In this document: positions 14,746-22,259 of the stretch, piece after piece
How positions within the stretch are numbered: position 1 is the stretch's first letter
Layout of the letters: each line of letters begins with the position of its first letter
Origin: an uncultured Lachnospiraceae bacterium
Lineage (GTDB): Bacteria; Bacillota; Clostridia; Lachnospirales; Lachnospiraceae
DNA length: 64,000 nucleotides
Assembly (NCBI GenBank): GCA_951800145.1
Contig: CATOJE010000005.1
Location: 24,406-88,405 of the forward strand
Reading direction: 5' to 3'
Notes under the pieces: generated by a model
The model's input: only the letters and a program-made list of their open reading frames with translations
Database searches by the model: none
Told to the model about the DNA's origin: nothing
Translations under genes and position numbers: made by a program

Positions 14746-16257
14746 ATGAACCAAAGCAGTGTATCGGATAAAATGAAGCGGGAAGCCGGAGACGGTGCAA
14801 GAGAAGATAAAGAAGGGAATACAGAAGAGGAAATGGGATCAGAGGGAATGAAGAGAGTAATGGAACAGGCCAAGGAGAAGAACATCAGCGGGGCGCTGTC
14901 TGAAGGCCCGGAGTCGGAGGAGGAGTTTGACCGCCGGTTAAATGAGCTGATGGCCCCGGACCCTGAGGGCGGGAAGAAGAAAAAAGGAAAGAAGAAAAAA
15001 GAGCAGCGCCCCAGAGGGGCTAAGGCGAAATGGAGCCGGAAGCGGAAGCTTCTCACCATAGGCGGAGCCCTGCTGGCTGTGGTGATTGCAGGAAAGCTGC
15101 TTTTCTTCTCTGGTGGGGAGAAAAAGCCTATGGTGATGGTTCAGCCCCTGGAAAAGGGGACTGTGCAGAACCGCCTTACAGTTACCGGCCCCATCTCCGG
15201 TACAGACAGTGTGGACGTGGTATCCAATCTTCACGCGGAGGTGCTGGAGCTGAAGGTGAAGGAAGGAGAGCGGGTGGAGAAGGATCAGCTTTTAGCCGTG
15301 GTGGACAGCAGCGACTTAGAGAAGGAAGTGGAGATCGCCCAGAATGCGTATAACCTGGCAGTGGTGACTAAGAAGGAAAAGCAAAAGGAGGCGGAGGCCG
15401 GCTTTGCCAAGGCTATGCAGGACTGCCAGGCAGCGAAAAATGCCCTGGACCGCACCGCCGTCCTGGTGCAGGCAGGAGACGAGCCGGCAGTGAACCTGGA
15501 GCAGGCCAGGAATACATATGCAGATACAGTGCGCCAGGTGAATTCCTTTACTCTGGTGGACGGGAACCCGGTGGCAGACGAATCCTATGATCTTCAGATC
15601 AAGAATGCGGAATTTGAGCTGGAGAAAAAGAAGGAGGCCCTGGAGAGTGCCCAGATCAAAAGCCCCATTGCCGGGACGGTAGTCCGGGTGAATACCAAGA
15701 TAGGCCAGTTTGCCGACAAGCCGGAGGATGAAAAGCCTATGTTCATCATTGAAAACCTGGATCAGCTGGAGCTGGAGATAAAGATCAGCGAGTACTCCAT
15801 CGGCAAGGTGGAGCTGGGGCAGCCGGTAACCATCCAGGCAGATATCTTAAACGGCGGGACAGTAAGCGGCACGGTTTCCGCCATCTCCCCGACCGGCGAG
15901 GAAAAGGGCGGCGGCTCCACAGAGCGTGTGATCCCCACCACCATCTCTATCACAGAGGAAAACACCCGCCTGATAGCAGGGATTACGGCCAGGGCGGAGA
16001 TTATCCTGGAGGAGGCGGAGGACACCTTTGTTTTGCCCTCCTCCGCTATCCTTCAGAATGAGGACGGGACACTGTATGTGCAGAAGGTGGAAAATCAGGT
16101 GATTCACTGGATCCCGGTGGAAACCGGCGTGGAGGGCGACATTCATGTTCAGGTGATTCCCACGGATCCGGACGCGCTTTCGGAGGGGGATACCATCGTC
16201 ACCACAGCCTCTTCTCTCTACGGGGATGGGATGGAAGTGATTTCGAATTCCTTTTAA
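14746..16257 (+). CDS. Efflux periplasmic-adaptor-like protein (MacA/HlyD family)
   Basis: A 503-residue membrane-fusion protein. It has a long charged cytoplasmic N-terminus (~100 residues with a Lys-rich KKKKGKKKKEQRPRG stretch), one membrane segment (LTIGGALLAVVIAGKLLFF), a barrel-sandwich half-motif (VLELKVKEGERVEKDQLLAVVDSSDL), an alpha-helical hairpin, the second half-motif (SPIAGTVVRVNTKIGQF), and a beta-barrel with IKISEYSIGKVELGQPV. With the next two genes it forms a MacAB/YknXYZ-type export system. A longer frame reading back to 14680 runs through a terminator, so the ATG after the hairpin is used. Confidence 0.9.
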   Translation: MNQSSVSDKMKREAGDGAREDKEGNTEEEMGSEGMKRVMEQAKEKNISGALSEGPESEEEFDRRLNELMAPDPEGGKKKKGKKKKEQRPRGAKAKWSRKRKLLTIGGALLAVVIAGKLLFFSGGEKKPMVMVQPLEKGTVQNRLTVTGPISGTDSVDVVSNLHAEVLELKVKEGERVEKDQLLAVVDSSDLEKEVEIAQNAYNLAVVTKKEKQKEAEAGFAKAMQDCQAAKNALDRTAVLVQAGDEPAVNLEQARNTYADTVRQVNSFTLVDGNPVADESYDLQIKNAEFELEKKKEALESAQIKSPIAGTVVRVNTKIGQFADKPEDEKPMFIIENLDQLELEIKISEYSIGKVELGQPVTIQADILNGGTVSGTVSAISPTGEEKGGGSTERVIPTTISITEENTRLIAGITARAEIILEEAEDTFVLPSSAILQNEDGTLYVQKVENQVIHWIPVETGVEGDIHVQVIPTDPDALSEGDTIVTTASSLYGDGMEVISNSF

Positions 16258-16341
16258 GGGGTTTAACTTGTTGCTGTGAATGGCAGGGCCGTGAACAGGA
16301 ACGAAGCGGGCTACAGCCGAAAACAGAGAGGACGAATAACC

Positions 16342-17157
16342 ATGGAATTTGGAAAACATATCCCCAGTCCCTGGCCTGGCAGCCAGGGGCCGGGGAGGAT
16401 ATTTAAGAAAAATGAGAAAAAGCTGCCTGCCTATATGACGGAGAATGTAAGCCAGGATTTAATCCGCCTGGAAAACCTGGTAAAGATCTACGATACCGGG
16501 GCCATCAAGGTGCTGGGCTTAAAAAAGATCAACCTTACCATCCGGAGGGGGGACTTCGTGGCCATCATGGGACAGTCCGGATCCGGCAAATCCACCCTGA
16601 TGAATATCCTGGGATGCCTGGATCGGCCCACCATGGGCCACTATTACCTGGACGGCATTGACACGGCAGAGCTATCACCAAATCAGCTCTCAGAGGTGCG
16701 GAACCGGAAGATCGGCTTTGTCTTCCAGTCCTTTAACCTGATCCCCCGCACCTCGGCGCTGAAAAATGTGGAGCTTCCTATGACCTACGCCCACAAGCTG
16801 TCTAAGAAGGAGCGGCAGGATCGGGCCCTGCAGCTGTTAGAGCGGGTGGGCCTGGGAAAGCGGTACGAGCACATGCCCAATGAGCTGTCCGGCGGTCAGC
16901 GGCAGAGAGTGGCTATCGCCAGGGCCCTGGCCAATGAGCCTCCCCTGATTCTGGCGGATGAGCCCACAGGAAACTTAGACACCGCTTCCTCTGTGGAGAT
17001 CATGGAGCTGTTCGGGGCGCTTCACAAGGAGGGGGCTACCGTGGTGGTGGTAACCCATGAGGAGGATATCGCTGCCTTTACGGAGCGGATTATCCGCTTC
17101 CGGGACGGCCAGATTGTCAGCGATGTGCGGAAGGGAGAGCAGGGAAATGCTGATTGA
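16342..17157 (+). CDS. MacB-type ABC transporter ATP-binding protein
   Basis: A 271-residue ATPase: an N-terminal extension of ~45 residues, then IRLENLVKIYDTGAIKVLGL, Walker A GQSGSGKST, Q-loop FVFQSFNLIP, signature LSGGQRQRVAIARAL, Walker B LILADEPTGNLD and the H-loop VVVTHEE. This is the LolD/MacB-like subfamily that powers mechanotransmission-type permeases. The ATG at 16342 has GAGAGGA nine bases upstream. The gene overlaps the permease start by 11 bases. Substrate (peptide, antibiotic or lipid) cannot be deduced. Confidence 0.95.
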   Translation: MEFGKHIPSPWPGSQGPGRIFKKNEKKLPAYMTENVSQDLIRLENLVKIYDTGAIKVLGLKKINLTIRRGDFVAIMGQSGSGKSTLMNILGCLDRPTMGHYYLDGIDTAELSPNQLSEVRNRKIGFVFQSFNLIPRTSALKNVELPMTYAHKLSKKERQDRALQLLERVGLGKRYEHMPNELSGGQRQRVAIARALANEPPLILADEPTGNLDTASSVEIMELFGALHKEGATVVVVTHEEDIAAFTERIIRFRDGQIVSDVRKGEQGNAD

Positions 17158-18361
17158 AAATATGTCTATGGCCTTTCTGGCCATCCGGGCGAATAAAATG
17201 CGTTCGATTTTAACCATGCTTGGCATCGTCATCGGTATCGGCTCTGTCATCGCCATCGTCTCAGTGGGGGACACTATGCGGAGCATGTTTGCCAGCCTGT
17301 ATGAGGATATCGGCGTCACCCAGGGCTACTGCCAGGTGCGCAGCTGGATGGTGGACGACTGGCGCCAGAGCGATTTATTTACGTTAGACGAGATGGAACG
17401 GGTTAAGGAGGTATTTGGCGATGAGATCGCCTATATAGACAGCGCCGCCAGCTTTTCCGGGGACGCAGTATATGGAAGAAACACCGTCCGTTTTTCATTG
17501 GAAGGAATCGACTATAATTACCAGGACGTGCAGCCGGTAAACATGGTTTATGGCCGGTATCTGAACCAGGGAGATATCCTGGGAAGAAAGAAAAACGCGG
17601 TGATGGATGTAAAAAGCGCTCAGAAGATGTTTGGAACAGAGAATGCAGTGGGCCTGTCCTTCCGCATGACGGTTTACGGGGAAGTGCAGGACTACACTGT
17701 GGTGGGGGTATACCGAAAGGATGTGAGCCCCTTCCAGGCCATGATGATGGGGACGAATGAGGGGGGAGGCTCCGCTTATATTCCCTACACCATATTAGTC
17801 TGGCCCAATGATTACTTTTCCTATCTCCATCTCTATGCGTCAGAGGATGTGGATTTGATGGATTTCTATAGCCGTTTTACCAACTATATCGCGAAAATCA
17901 AGGGAAGGACGCCGGAGCAGATCTATGTGGAGACGGCGATTGAGCAGATGGGCACCATGGATCAGATGATGGGAGGCCTGGCAGGGGCGGTTGGCGGAAT
18001 CGCCGCCATCTCCCTGGTAGTGGGAGGCATCGGCATCATGAACATTATGCTGGTGTCTGTAACCGAGCGGACCCGGGAGATCGGCATCCGGAAGGCCCTG
18101 GGAGCCAAAACCCGGGATGTGATGATTCAGTTTTTAACCGAATCCGCCACACTATCCGCCATGGGAGGGATCATCGGCATCCTGATCGGAAGCGGCTTAG
18201 TGTCCCTTGGCGGCCTGCTCCTGGGGGTCCCGGTGGTGATTAAGCCCTTAGTGGTGCTTCTGGCTGTGGGCTTTTCAGCTATGGTGGGAATCTTCTTCGG
18301 GATCTATCCCGCCTCCAAGGCGGCGAAGGCGGATCCAATCGATGCGCTGCGTTATGAATAG
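17147..18361 (+). CDS. MacB/FtsX-type ABC transporter permease
   Basis: A 404-residue permease: first membrane segment after MAFLAIRANKMRSILTMLGIVIGIGSVIAIV, a MacB_PCD extracytoplasmic domain of ~200 residues, and the C-terminal FtsX domain (GGIGIMNIMLVSVTERTREI, GIRKALGAKTRDVM) with three more membrane segments, ending KADPIDALRYE. The start is placed at the ATG overlapping the ATPase stop, which matches the family N-terminus; upstream codons in this frame only shadow the ATPase gene. It completes an adaptor-ATPase-permease operon ended by a very strong terminator. Confidence 0.95.
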   Translation: MLIENMSMAFLAIRANKMRSILTMLGIVIGIGSVIAIVSVGDTMRSMFASLYEDIGVTQGYCQVRSWMVDDWRQSDLFTLDEMERVKEVFGDEIAYIDSAASFSGDAVYGRNTVRFSLEGIDYNYQDVQPVNMVYGRYLNQGDILGRKKNAVMDVKSAQKMFGTENAVGLSFRMTVYGEVQDYTVVGVYRKDVSPFQAMMMGTNEGGGSAYIPYTILVWPNDYFSYLHLYASEDVDLMDFYSRFTNYIAKIKGRTPEQIYVETAIEQMGTMDQMMGGLAGAVGGIAAISLVVGGIGIMNIMLVSVTERTREIGIRKALGAKTRDVMIQFLTESATLSAMGGIIGILIGSGLVSLGGLLLGVPVVIKPLVVLLAVGFSAMVGIFFGIYPASKAAKADPIDALRYE

Positions 18362-18433
18362 TGAATCGTACAAATCGTACATCGTTCAACAAATAACTGA
18401 ACCAAGCACGCGGCATGCTTTTTCGAGTGTGCG

Positions 18434-18485
18434 GGTCAAAAAGCGCAGGCGTAGTGGTGTGGTGCTACGCCTGCGCTTTTTGACC
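18434..18485 (+). terminator. Perfect 21-bp stem-loop terminator
   Basis: GGTCAAAAAGCGCAGGCGTAG pairs perfectly with its inverted copy around a 10-base loop; the stem itself includes the A and T tracts, so it can act on both strands. It lies between the efflux operon and the convergent Rpn gene. Confidence 0.85.
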
Positions 18486-18539
18486 TGTGCAATCGGGAAA
18501 ACAGGCAAATCATTTTGCGAAATGATTCATGCATTGCTT

Positions 18540-18611
18540 TTATTGGTCAGCAATCCGGCGCTTTAATTCCTGGAATTATTGGTCAGTAATCCGGCCCTTT
18601 AATTCCTGGAA
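18540..18611 (-). repeat. 36-bp tandem duplication of the 3' end of the Rpn gene, stop codon included
   Basis: Two adjacent 36-base copies differ at three positions. On the minus strand the first encodes the last 11 residues plus stop of the Rpn protein (FQELKGRITDQ), and the second, beyond the stop, encodes FQELKRRIADQ and another stop. Confidence 0.9.
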
Positions 18612-19388
18612 CTGTTCCTCCGTCAGCTTCCCCAGGGATTTAACCTTATCCTCCGGCTCTCCGGCCAGGAGCATTTCCAGAAGAAGCTCCTCCCTTCCCA
18701 TGGCTAAACCTTCCTCCCGCACATAATTTTCCCTGGCGATTTCATCCCGCCGGCGTTTCAGATATCCCTCATAGAGAACCCGAATAGGATTGCTCATGCT
18801 CAGCCGCTGCAGCTCCCGAATTGCCTCTAATATTCCAGGATTGCTGGTTTTTATCATCATCAAGTCCTCCTCTGTCTTCACATTGAAAAAACGGATCCAG
18901 TCATCCATAACGCCCCTTCCGGCCAGCTTCTTTTTCAATTCAATTATATGAATTTCCAGAATATCAGAAAACTCTTCTCCCTCCGTATCCCTTAGCCGGT
19001 AGATCCGGTGATACCGTTCGCTGTCGCTCAGGTTAAAATCCAAAAGGCTGATTCCCACGCACCGGTGGAGCCTGGAATAGTCTTCTCCTATAAGCAGATC
19101 GGCGGTATATAGCTTTGCCAGATAAAAGATCTGCCTCCGATCCCAATGGTGGAATATCTTTACCTGCAGCTCGATACTGACCTTTGTCTCATCATTCAGC
19201 TCAGCCAGCACATCCAGGATGCCAAGCTTCTCTCTTTTAAATCGTCTCCAGAGAAAAGTATTCAGCGGTCGGAGGGAGCGGATGTCCTCTAGTGGCAGGC
19301 TTAATATATCGCTGACAAAATAGGTCAGAACCGTCTCATTGCGGAAAAGCTCCTTCATAATCAAATCTGATTTTGGCGAATAAATCAT
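18576..19388 (-). CDS. Rpn-family PD-(D/E)XK nuclease / putative transposase
   Basis: A 270-residue protein of the recombination-promoting nuclease (Rpn, PDDEXK_2) family: YSPKSDLIMKELFRN start, the nuclease core GILDVLAELNDETKVSIELQV (Asp...Glu-x-Gln), and RRQIFYLAKLYTADLLIGEDY. The variable C-terminal half is helical and charged, with GRE-type repeats. Rpn proteins are Mg-dependent DNases that stimulate RecA-independent recombination and behave as mobile-type genes. The start is the ATG behind GGAAGAAAGGG. The gene appears intact, with a promoter upstream and a duplicated 3' end. Confidence 0.9.
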   Translation of the reverse strand: MIYSPKSDLIMKELFRNETVLTYFVSDILSLPLEDIRSLRPLNTFLWRRFKREKLGILDVLAELNDETKVSIELQVKIFHHWDRRQIFYLAKLYTADLLIGEDYSRLHRCVGISLLDFNLSDSERYHRIYRLRDTEGEEFSDILEIHIIELKKKLAGRGVMDDWIRFFNVKTEEDLMMIKTSNPGILEAIRELQRLSMSNPIRVLYEGYLKRRRDEIARENYVREEGLAMGREELLLEMLLAGEPEDKVKSLGKLTEEQFQELKGRITDQ

Positions 19389-19403
19389 CCCTTTCTTCCT
19401 TTC

Positions 19404-19432
19404 ATTATACCTGTTTTCTTTCGTTGGCTCAA
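19404..19432 (-). promoter_or_regulatory. Sigma-A promoter of the Rpn gene
   Basis: Minus strand TTGAGC, 17-base spacer, perfect TATAAT, ending about 15 bases before the start codon, so the leader is very short. Confidence 0.65.
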
Positions 19433-19707
19433 CAAAAATCAAAAAAGATTTTGCATAGTTTTCGGATTTTTATTTTGCAGTTACAGATAGGCTCTCTTAA
19501 AAATCTCTTTATGGGAATTCATTCCTGTAGGGATATGGTGGAATGAATGAGCTGTATGAGAATCAATGAGCTGTGTAAAGGATACAGCTTCATGGATATA
19601 TTTGTAACGAATAATAAAAATGTAAAATATTTACTGGATAAAATTAGGATATCACATAGCAGGGGAAATGCCAACCAGAATCAGAACCAGTTAGAGATAT
19701 AAAGTGA
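19433..19707. other. AT-rich intergenic region with one inverted repeat
   Basis: No gene is visible. ATTCATTCC (19517-19525) and GGAATGAAT (19540-19548) form a 9-bp stem, followed by two copies of AATGAGCTGT about 20 bases apart. There is no U-tract, so this is not a terminator. The significance is unknown. Confidence 0.5.
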
Positions 19708-19736
19708 TAGACGTTATTGCGGGTTTGTGATATATT
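19708..19736 (+). promoter_or_regulatory. Extended -10 promoter of the GT11 gene
   Basis: TAGACG, 17-base spacer, TATATT with TGA directly before the -10 hexamer. It lies about 45 bases upstream of the ATG. Confidence 0.55.
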
Positions 19737-19780
19737 ACTCGTAAATATGGTAAATTCAGAGAAGGAGCAAATATTATAAA

Positions 19781-20671
19781 ATGAAAATTCAATTTTTAAA
19801 TGGCGGGCTGGCAAATCAGACCTTTCAATACATTTTTGCCCGATATTACGAATTATCCCATCCAGGCGAGGTGATGTATCTGGACGATTCCTATTTTGCC
19901 ATCCATACGGTTCACAATGGCTATGAGCTGGAAAAGGTCTTTGGGCTTCATCCTCATATGCTGAGTGAGTGCTTTGATGAGGCGGTATGGCAGCATATCC
20001 TGGCAGAAAAGCAGAAGGGTAAGAGTGTTCCACAGATCTTTATTGAAAATCAGATTATGATACAAATGATCTCTGAGGTGGGAGAAGGCAGCCAGCAGTT
20101 TAACCCATTTAACGGAAGACGCTATAACATTCCTGTCCATGAATATCTCCCGCAAATTTTGGATGCCGCTGGAAATATTTATTATCACGGTTACTGGCTG
20201 AATAAAAGCTGGTTTGAAGCATATAAAGAGATTTTTCTGGAAGAGCTCCAATTTCCGGAAGTGACAGATGAGAAAAATATCCAATATATGGAGGAGATCA
20301 CAGAGGATCTATCTCTTTCCATACATATCCGACGGGGAGACTACGTGTCGCTAAATTGGGCCCTTTCTACGGAATTTTATCGCGTGTGTATAGAAAATTT
20401 CAAGAAAATGTATGGGAGGGATTGGCATCTATTTGTATTTTCGGATGACATTCCCTGGTGTAAGGAGCATGCAGAAGAGCTGCGATTTGCTTCATTTCGA
20501 AAAATTACGTTCGTGGAAGGGAATATACGGGGGGGCAATTACCAGGATCTGCAGCTGATGAGCCGCTGCAAAGGGATGATTCTATCAAACAGTGCATTTT
20601 GCTATCTGGCAGCCTTACTAAATACGGAAAAGAAAGCGTTCCTAAACTTAACGGAACGCTGGCTTTTGTGA
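19781..20671 (+). CDS. GT11-family glycosyltransferase (alpha-1,2-fucosyltransferase type)
   Basis: A 296-residue GT11 protein: N-terminal NGGLANQTFQYIFARYYE (family G-G-L-G-N-Q-x-F-Q-Y), the GDP-fucose site HIRRGDY (about residue 181), FVFSDDIPWCK, and DLQLMSRCKGMILSNSAFCYLAALL. GT11 enzymes transfer fucose, or a related GDP-sugar, in an alpha-1,2 linkage. The C-terminus seems some residues shorter than most members and a stem-loop overlaps the end of the gene. It is lower in GC than the surroundings. The position next to flagellin genes suggests a role in decorating flagellin or surface glycan (inference). Confidence 0.88.
   Translation: MKIQFLNGGLANQTFQYIFARYYELSHPGEVMYLDDSYFAIHTVHNGYELEKVFGLHPHMLSECFDEAVWQHILAEKQKGKSVPQIFIENQIMIQMISEVGEGSQQFNPFNGRRYNIPVHEYLPQILDAAGNIYYHGYWLNKSWFEAYKEIFLEELQFPEVTDEKNIQYMEEITEDLSLSIHIRRGDYVSLNWALSTEFYRVCIENFKKMYGRDWHLFVFSDDIPWCKEHAEELRFASFRKITFVEGNIRGGNYQDLQLMSRCKGMILSNSAFCYLAALLNTEKKAFLNLTERWLL
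20635..20668 (+). terminator. Stem-loop overlapping the 3' end of the GT11 gene
   Basis: AGCGTTCC (20635-20642) pairs with GGAACGCT (20653-20660), followed by GGCTTTTG. It spans the last 12 codons of the gene, so it may terminate the transcript right at the stop codon. Confidence 0.45.
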
Positions 20672-20672
20672 T

Positions 20673-20704
20673 CCAAAAACCAGCGGAGACAGTTTCCCCG
20701 CCGG
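20673..20704 (-). terminator. Terminator of the small XRE gene
   Basis: Minus strand CCGGCGGGGA pairs with TCTCCGCTGG (including G-U pairs), then GGTTTTTGG. It lies just beyond the stop of the XRE gene, back to back with the GT11 gene end. Confidence 0.6.
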
Positions 20705-20730
20705 TCAGCTTCCAGTATTCTGACTGGATT

Positions 20731-20949
20731 CTACAAAATTTGGTCGTCATCGGATGGCACATACTGGGCTATATCCTGGATCTGACAATGAAGAATCCGG
20801 CATAAATCATTGGCTGTCTTCATAGAGATATCTTTATTGTGTTTCAGGCGGTGAAGCGTACTGTGAGAAATGTGATGCTTTACCGTAAGTGTGTACCAGT
20901 TTTCATCGGAATTTTTTAATGTTTCCCAAAAGTAAGAATAATCAATCAA
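20731..20949 (-). CDS. Small XRE/Cro-type HTH protein (TTG start)
   Basis: A 72-residue Cro/C1-like DNA-binding protein: DYSYFWETLKNSDENWYTLTV, then HHISHSTLHRLKHNKDISM (turn and recognition helix) and ANDLCRILHCQIQDIAQYV, the familiar C-terminal helix of YozG-like regulators. The start is a TTG seven bases after GAGGGAGG; the ATG further upstream would put that ribosome binding site inside the coding region. It lies between the fucosyltransferase gene and the flagellins, but nothing shows which it regulates. Confidence 0.8.
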   Translation of the reverse strand: MIDYSYFWETLKNSDENWYTLTVKHHISHSTLHRLKHNKDISMKTANDLCRILHCQIQDIAQYVPSDDDQIL

Positions 20950-21065
20950 TGTGTAACCTCCCTCATAAGTGATGATATTATTTAGCATAAATTATATATC
21001 CTGATTTGAATATGTTTGTAATGACGAATATGCAATGCGATTTGACATAAAATAAAAAAATGTAC

Positions 21066-21092
21066 TTAACCCCTGGTTATTTTTGCCGATAT
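21066..21092 (+). promoter_or_regulatory. Sigma-D (FliA-type) promoter of flagellin 1
   Basis: TTAA, exactly 15 bases, then GCCGATAT (consensus TAAA-N15-GCCGATAA). It is about 110 bases upstream of the start codon. Confidence 0.8.
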
Positions 21093-21154
21093 AATAGTCA
21101 GAAACCAAGTGATATAAGGCTGATAATAGTTAGAACGCCCGGCAGATGGTTGAA

Positions 21155-21164
21155 ACAGGGAAGT
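21155..21164 (+). promoter_or_regulatory. CsrA-type motif in flagellin 1 leader
   Basis: ACAGGGAAGT matches the CsrA core ACARGGANGU at every position. It lies in the predicted untranslated leader, 37 bases before the start codon. Confidence 0.5.
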
Positions 21165-21200
21165 GGATACGGCCGGAGCATGGAAGGTGGTTGATTAAAA

Positions 21201-22064
21201 TTGATTATACAGCACAACATGGGCAGTTTAAATGCCACCAGAAATAAAGGAATCTCAGAAGGACGAATGAAGAAATCCTTAGAAAAGCTTTCCTCCGGAT
21301 ACCGGATCAACCGCGCTGGCGATGACGCGGCGGGGCTGGCTATCTCCGAAGGGATGCGTGCGCAGATCCGCGGGCTAGATCAGGCGATGCGGAATGTAAA
21401 CGACGGCATCAGCTTGACTCAGACAGGAGATGGGTGCCTGACCGAAATCCACGCTATGCTGGGAAGGATGAAGACATTAGCTGTGCAGTCAGCGAATGGC
21501 ACCTATAATTCTATTGCCAGATCGAATTTGGATTTGGAGCGTCAGGAGCTTTTAAGTGAGATTGATCGAATCGGGGAGAATACGGATTTTAACGATATTA
21601 TGCTATTTGATTCCCCGGAGACGATTGATCCGATTGTGCCTCCACTGGTGGCGGATATGATGAAGGCAGATGAGATCTCGCTCCAGATTGGCACTCACGA
21701 GGAGGAGATTCTGAATGTCCCTCGCTATAAAGTAAACAGTAAGAATTTATGTCTTACGGATTATACCAATTTTAGCACACAGGAGGATGCAAATGCATCC
21801 ATCCCTCATATCGAGAATGCCATTGAAGCGATCGCAGATATCCGTGCAGAGTTTGGAGCGGCTCATAATCATCTGGAGCATACTCATAATAACTTAAGCG
21901 TAACCTCTGAGAATGTTACCACATCGGAAAGCCGGATTCGGGACACCAGTATGGCAGATGAGTTCACAACCTTTACCAAGGACAACATCGTTTATCAGGC
22001 GTCAAACTCTATGGTGGCTCAGGCGAATGCAGTTCCACAGATGATTTTAAACCTGATTCAGTAG
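21201..22064 (+). CDS. Flagellin-like protein 1 (divergent)
   Basis: A 287-residue short flagellin. The N-terminal D0/D1 region is well conserved (MIIQHNMGSLNATRN, SLEKLSSGYRINRAGDDAAGLAISE), as is the C-terminal region (SESRIRDTSMADEFTTFTK). The C-terminus has unusual substitutions (DNIVYQASNSMVAQ against the common NNILLQASQSMLAQ). Little is left of the variable central domain. The start is a TTG behind GGAAGGTGG; an ATG six codons later would cut the conserved N-terminus. It has its own sigma-D promoter. It is possibly a minor filament protein, or one assembled at a specific position. Confidence 0.9.
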   Translation: MIIQHNMGSLNATRNKGISEGRMKKSLEKLSSGYRINRAGDDAAGLAISEGMRAQIRGLDQAMRNVNDGISLTQTGDGCLTEIHAMLGRMKTLAVQSANGTYNSIARSNLDLERQELLSEIDRIGENTDFNDIMLFDSPETIDPIVPPLVADMMKADEISLQIGTHEEEILNVPRYKVNSKNLCLTDYTNFSTQEDANASIPHIENAIEAIADIRAEFGAAHNHLEHTHNNLSVTSENVTTSESRIRDTSMADEFTTFTKDNIVYQASNSMVAQANAVPQMILNLIQ

Positions 22065-22109
22065 GGAAGCAGTAACCAAAAAATAAAGGATAAAATTTCA
22101 TAATTTTCC

Positions 22110-22136
22110 TTAAGTTTTTCAAAGCATTGACGATAA
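22110..22136 (+). promoter_or_regulatory. Sigma-D promoter of flagellin 2
   Basis: TTAA, 15 bases, then GACGATAA (7 of 8 to GCCGATAA). The layout is identical to that of the flagellin 1 promoter. It leaves a leader of about 115 bases. Confidence 0.75.
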
Positions 22137-22208
22137 TTAAGGATGTAAAGAAAAATTCACATAAACTTTACACAAACTTCTCGAAGTAGGGCCCTCTTCG
22201 GGGAGGCT

Positions 22209-22228
22209 CGGGGACAGGGAGGTTCCCG
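22209..22228 (+). promoter_or_regulatory. Hairpin presenting a CsrA-type motif in flagellin 2 leader
   Basis: CGGGGA (22209-22214) pairs with TTCCCG (22223-22228), and the 8-base loop CAGGGAGG holds the GGA of ACAGGGAGGT (22214-22223), a full match to ACARGGANGU. A second ACAGGAGGA overlaps the Shine-Dalgarno sequence at 22244-22252. This two-site layout resembles the CsrA control region of Bacillus hag. Confidence 0.55.
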
Positions 22229-22259
22229 GTGAAAGTATCATAAACAGGAGGAACAATTT

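Noticed and set aside
19433..19707. Small gene or riboswitch before the GT11 gene
   Set aside because: No open frame with a ribosome binding site, and only one short inverted repeat; no known riboswitch core seen.
20599..20805. Frameshifted C-terminal extension of the GT11 gene
   Set aside because: The overlapping frame does not resemble the GT11 C-terminus, and two stem-loops lie there. A slightly short but complete protein is simpler.
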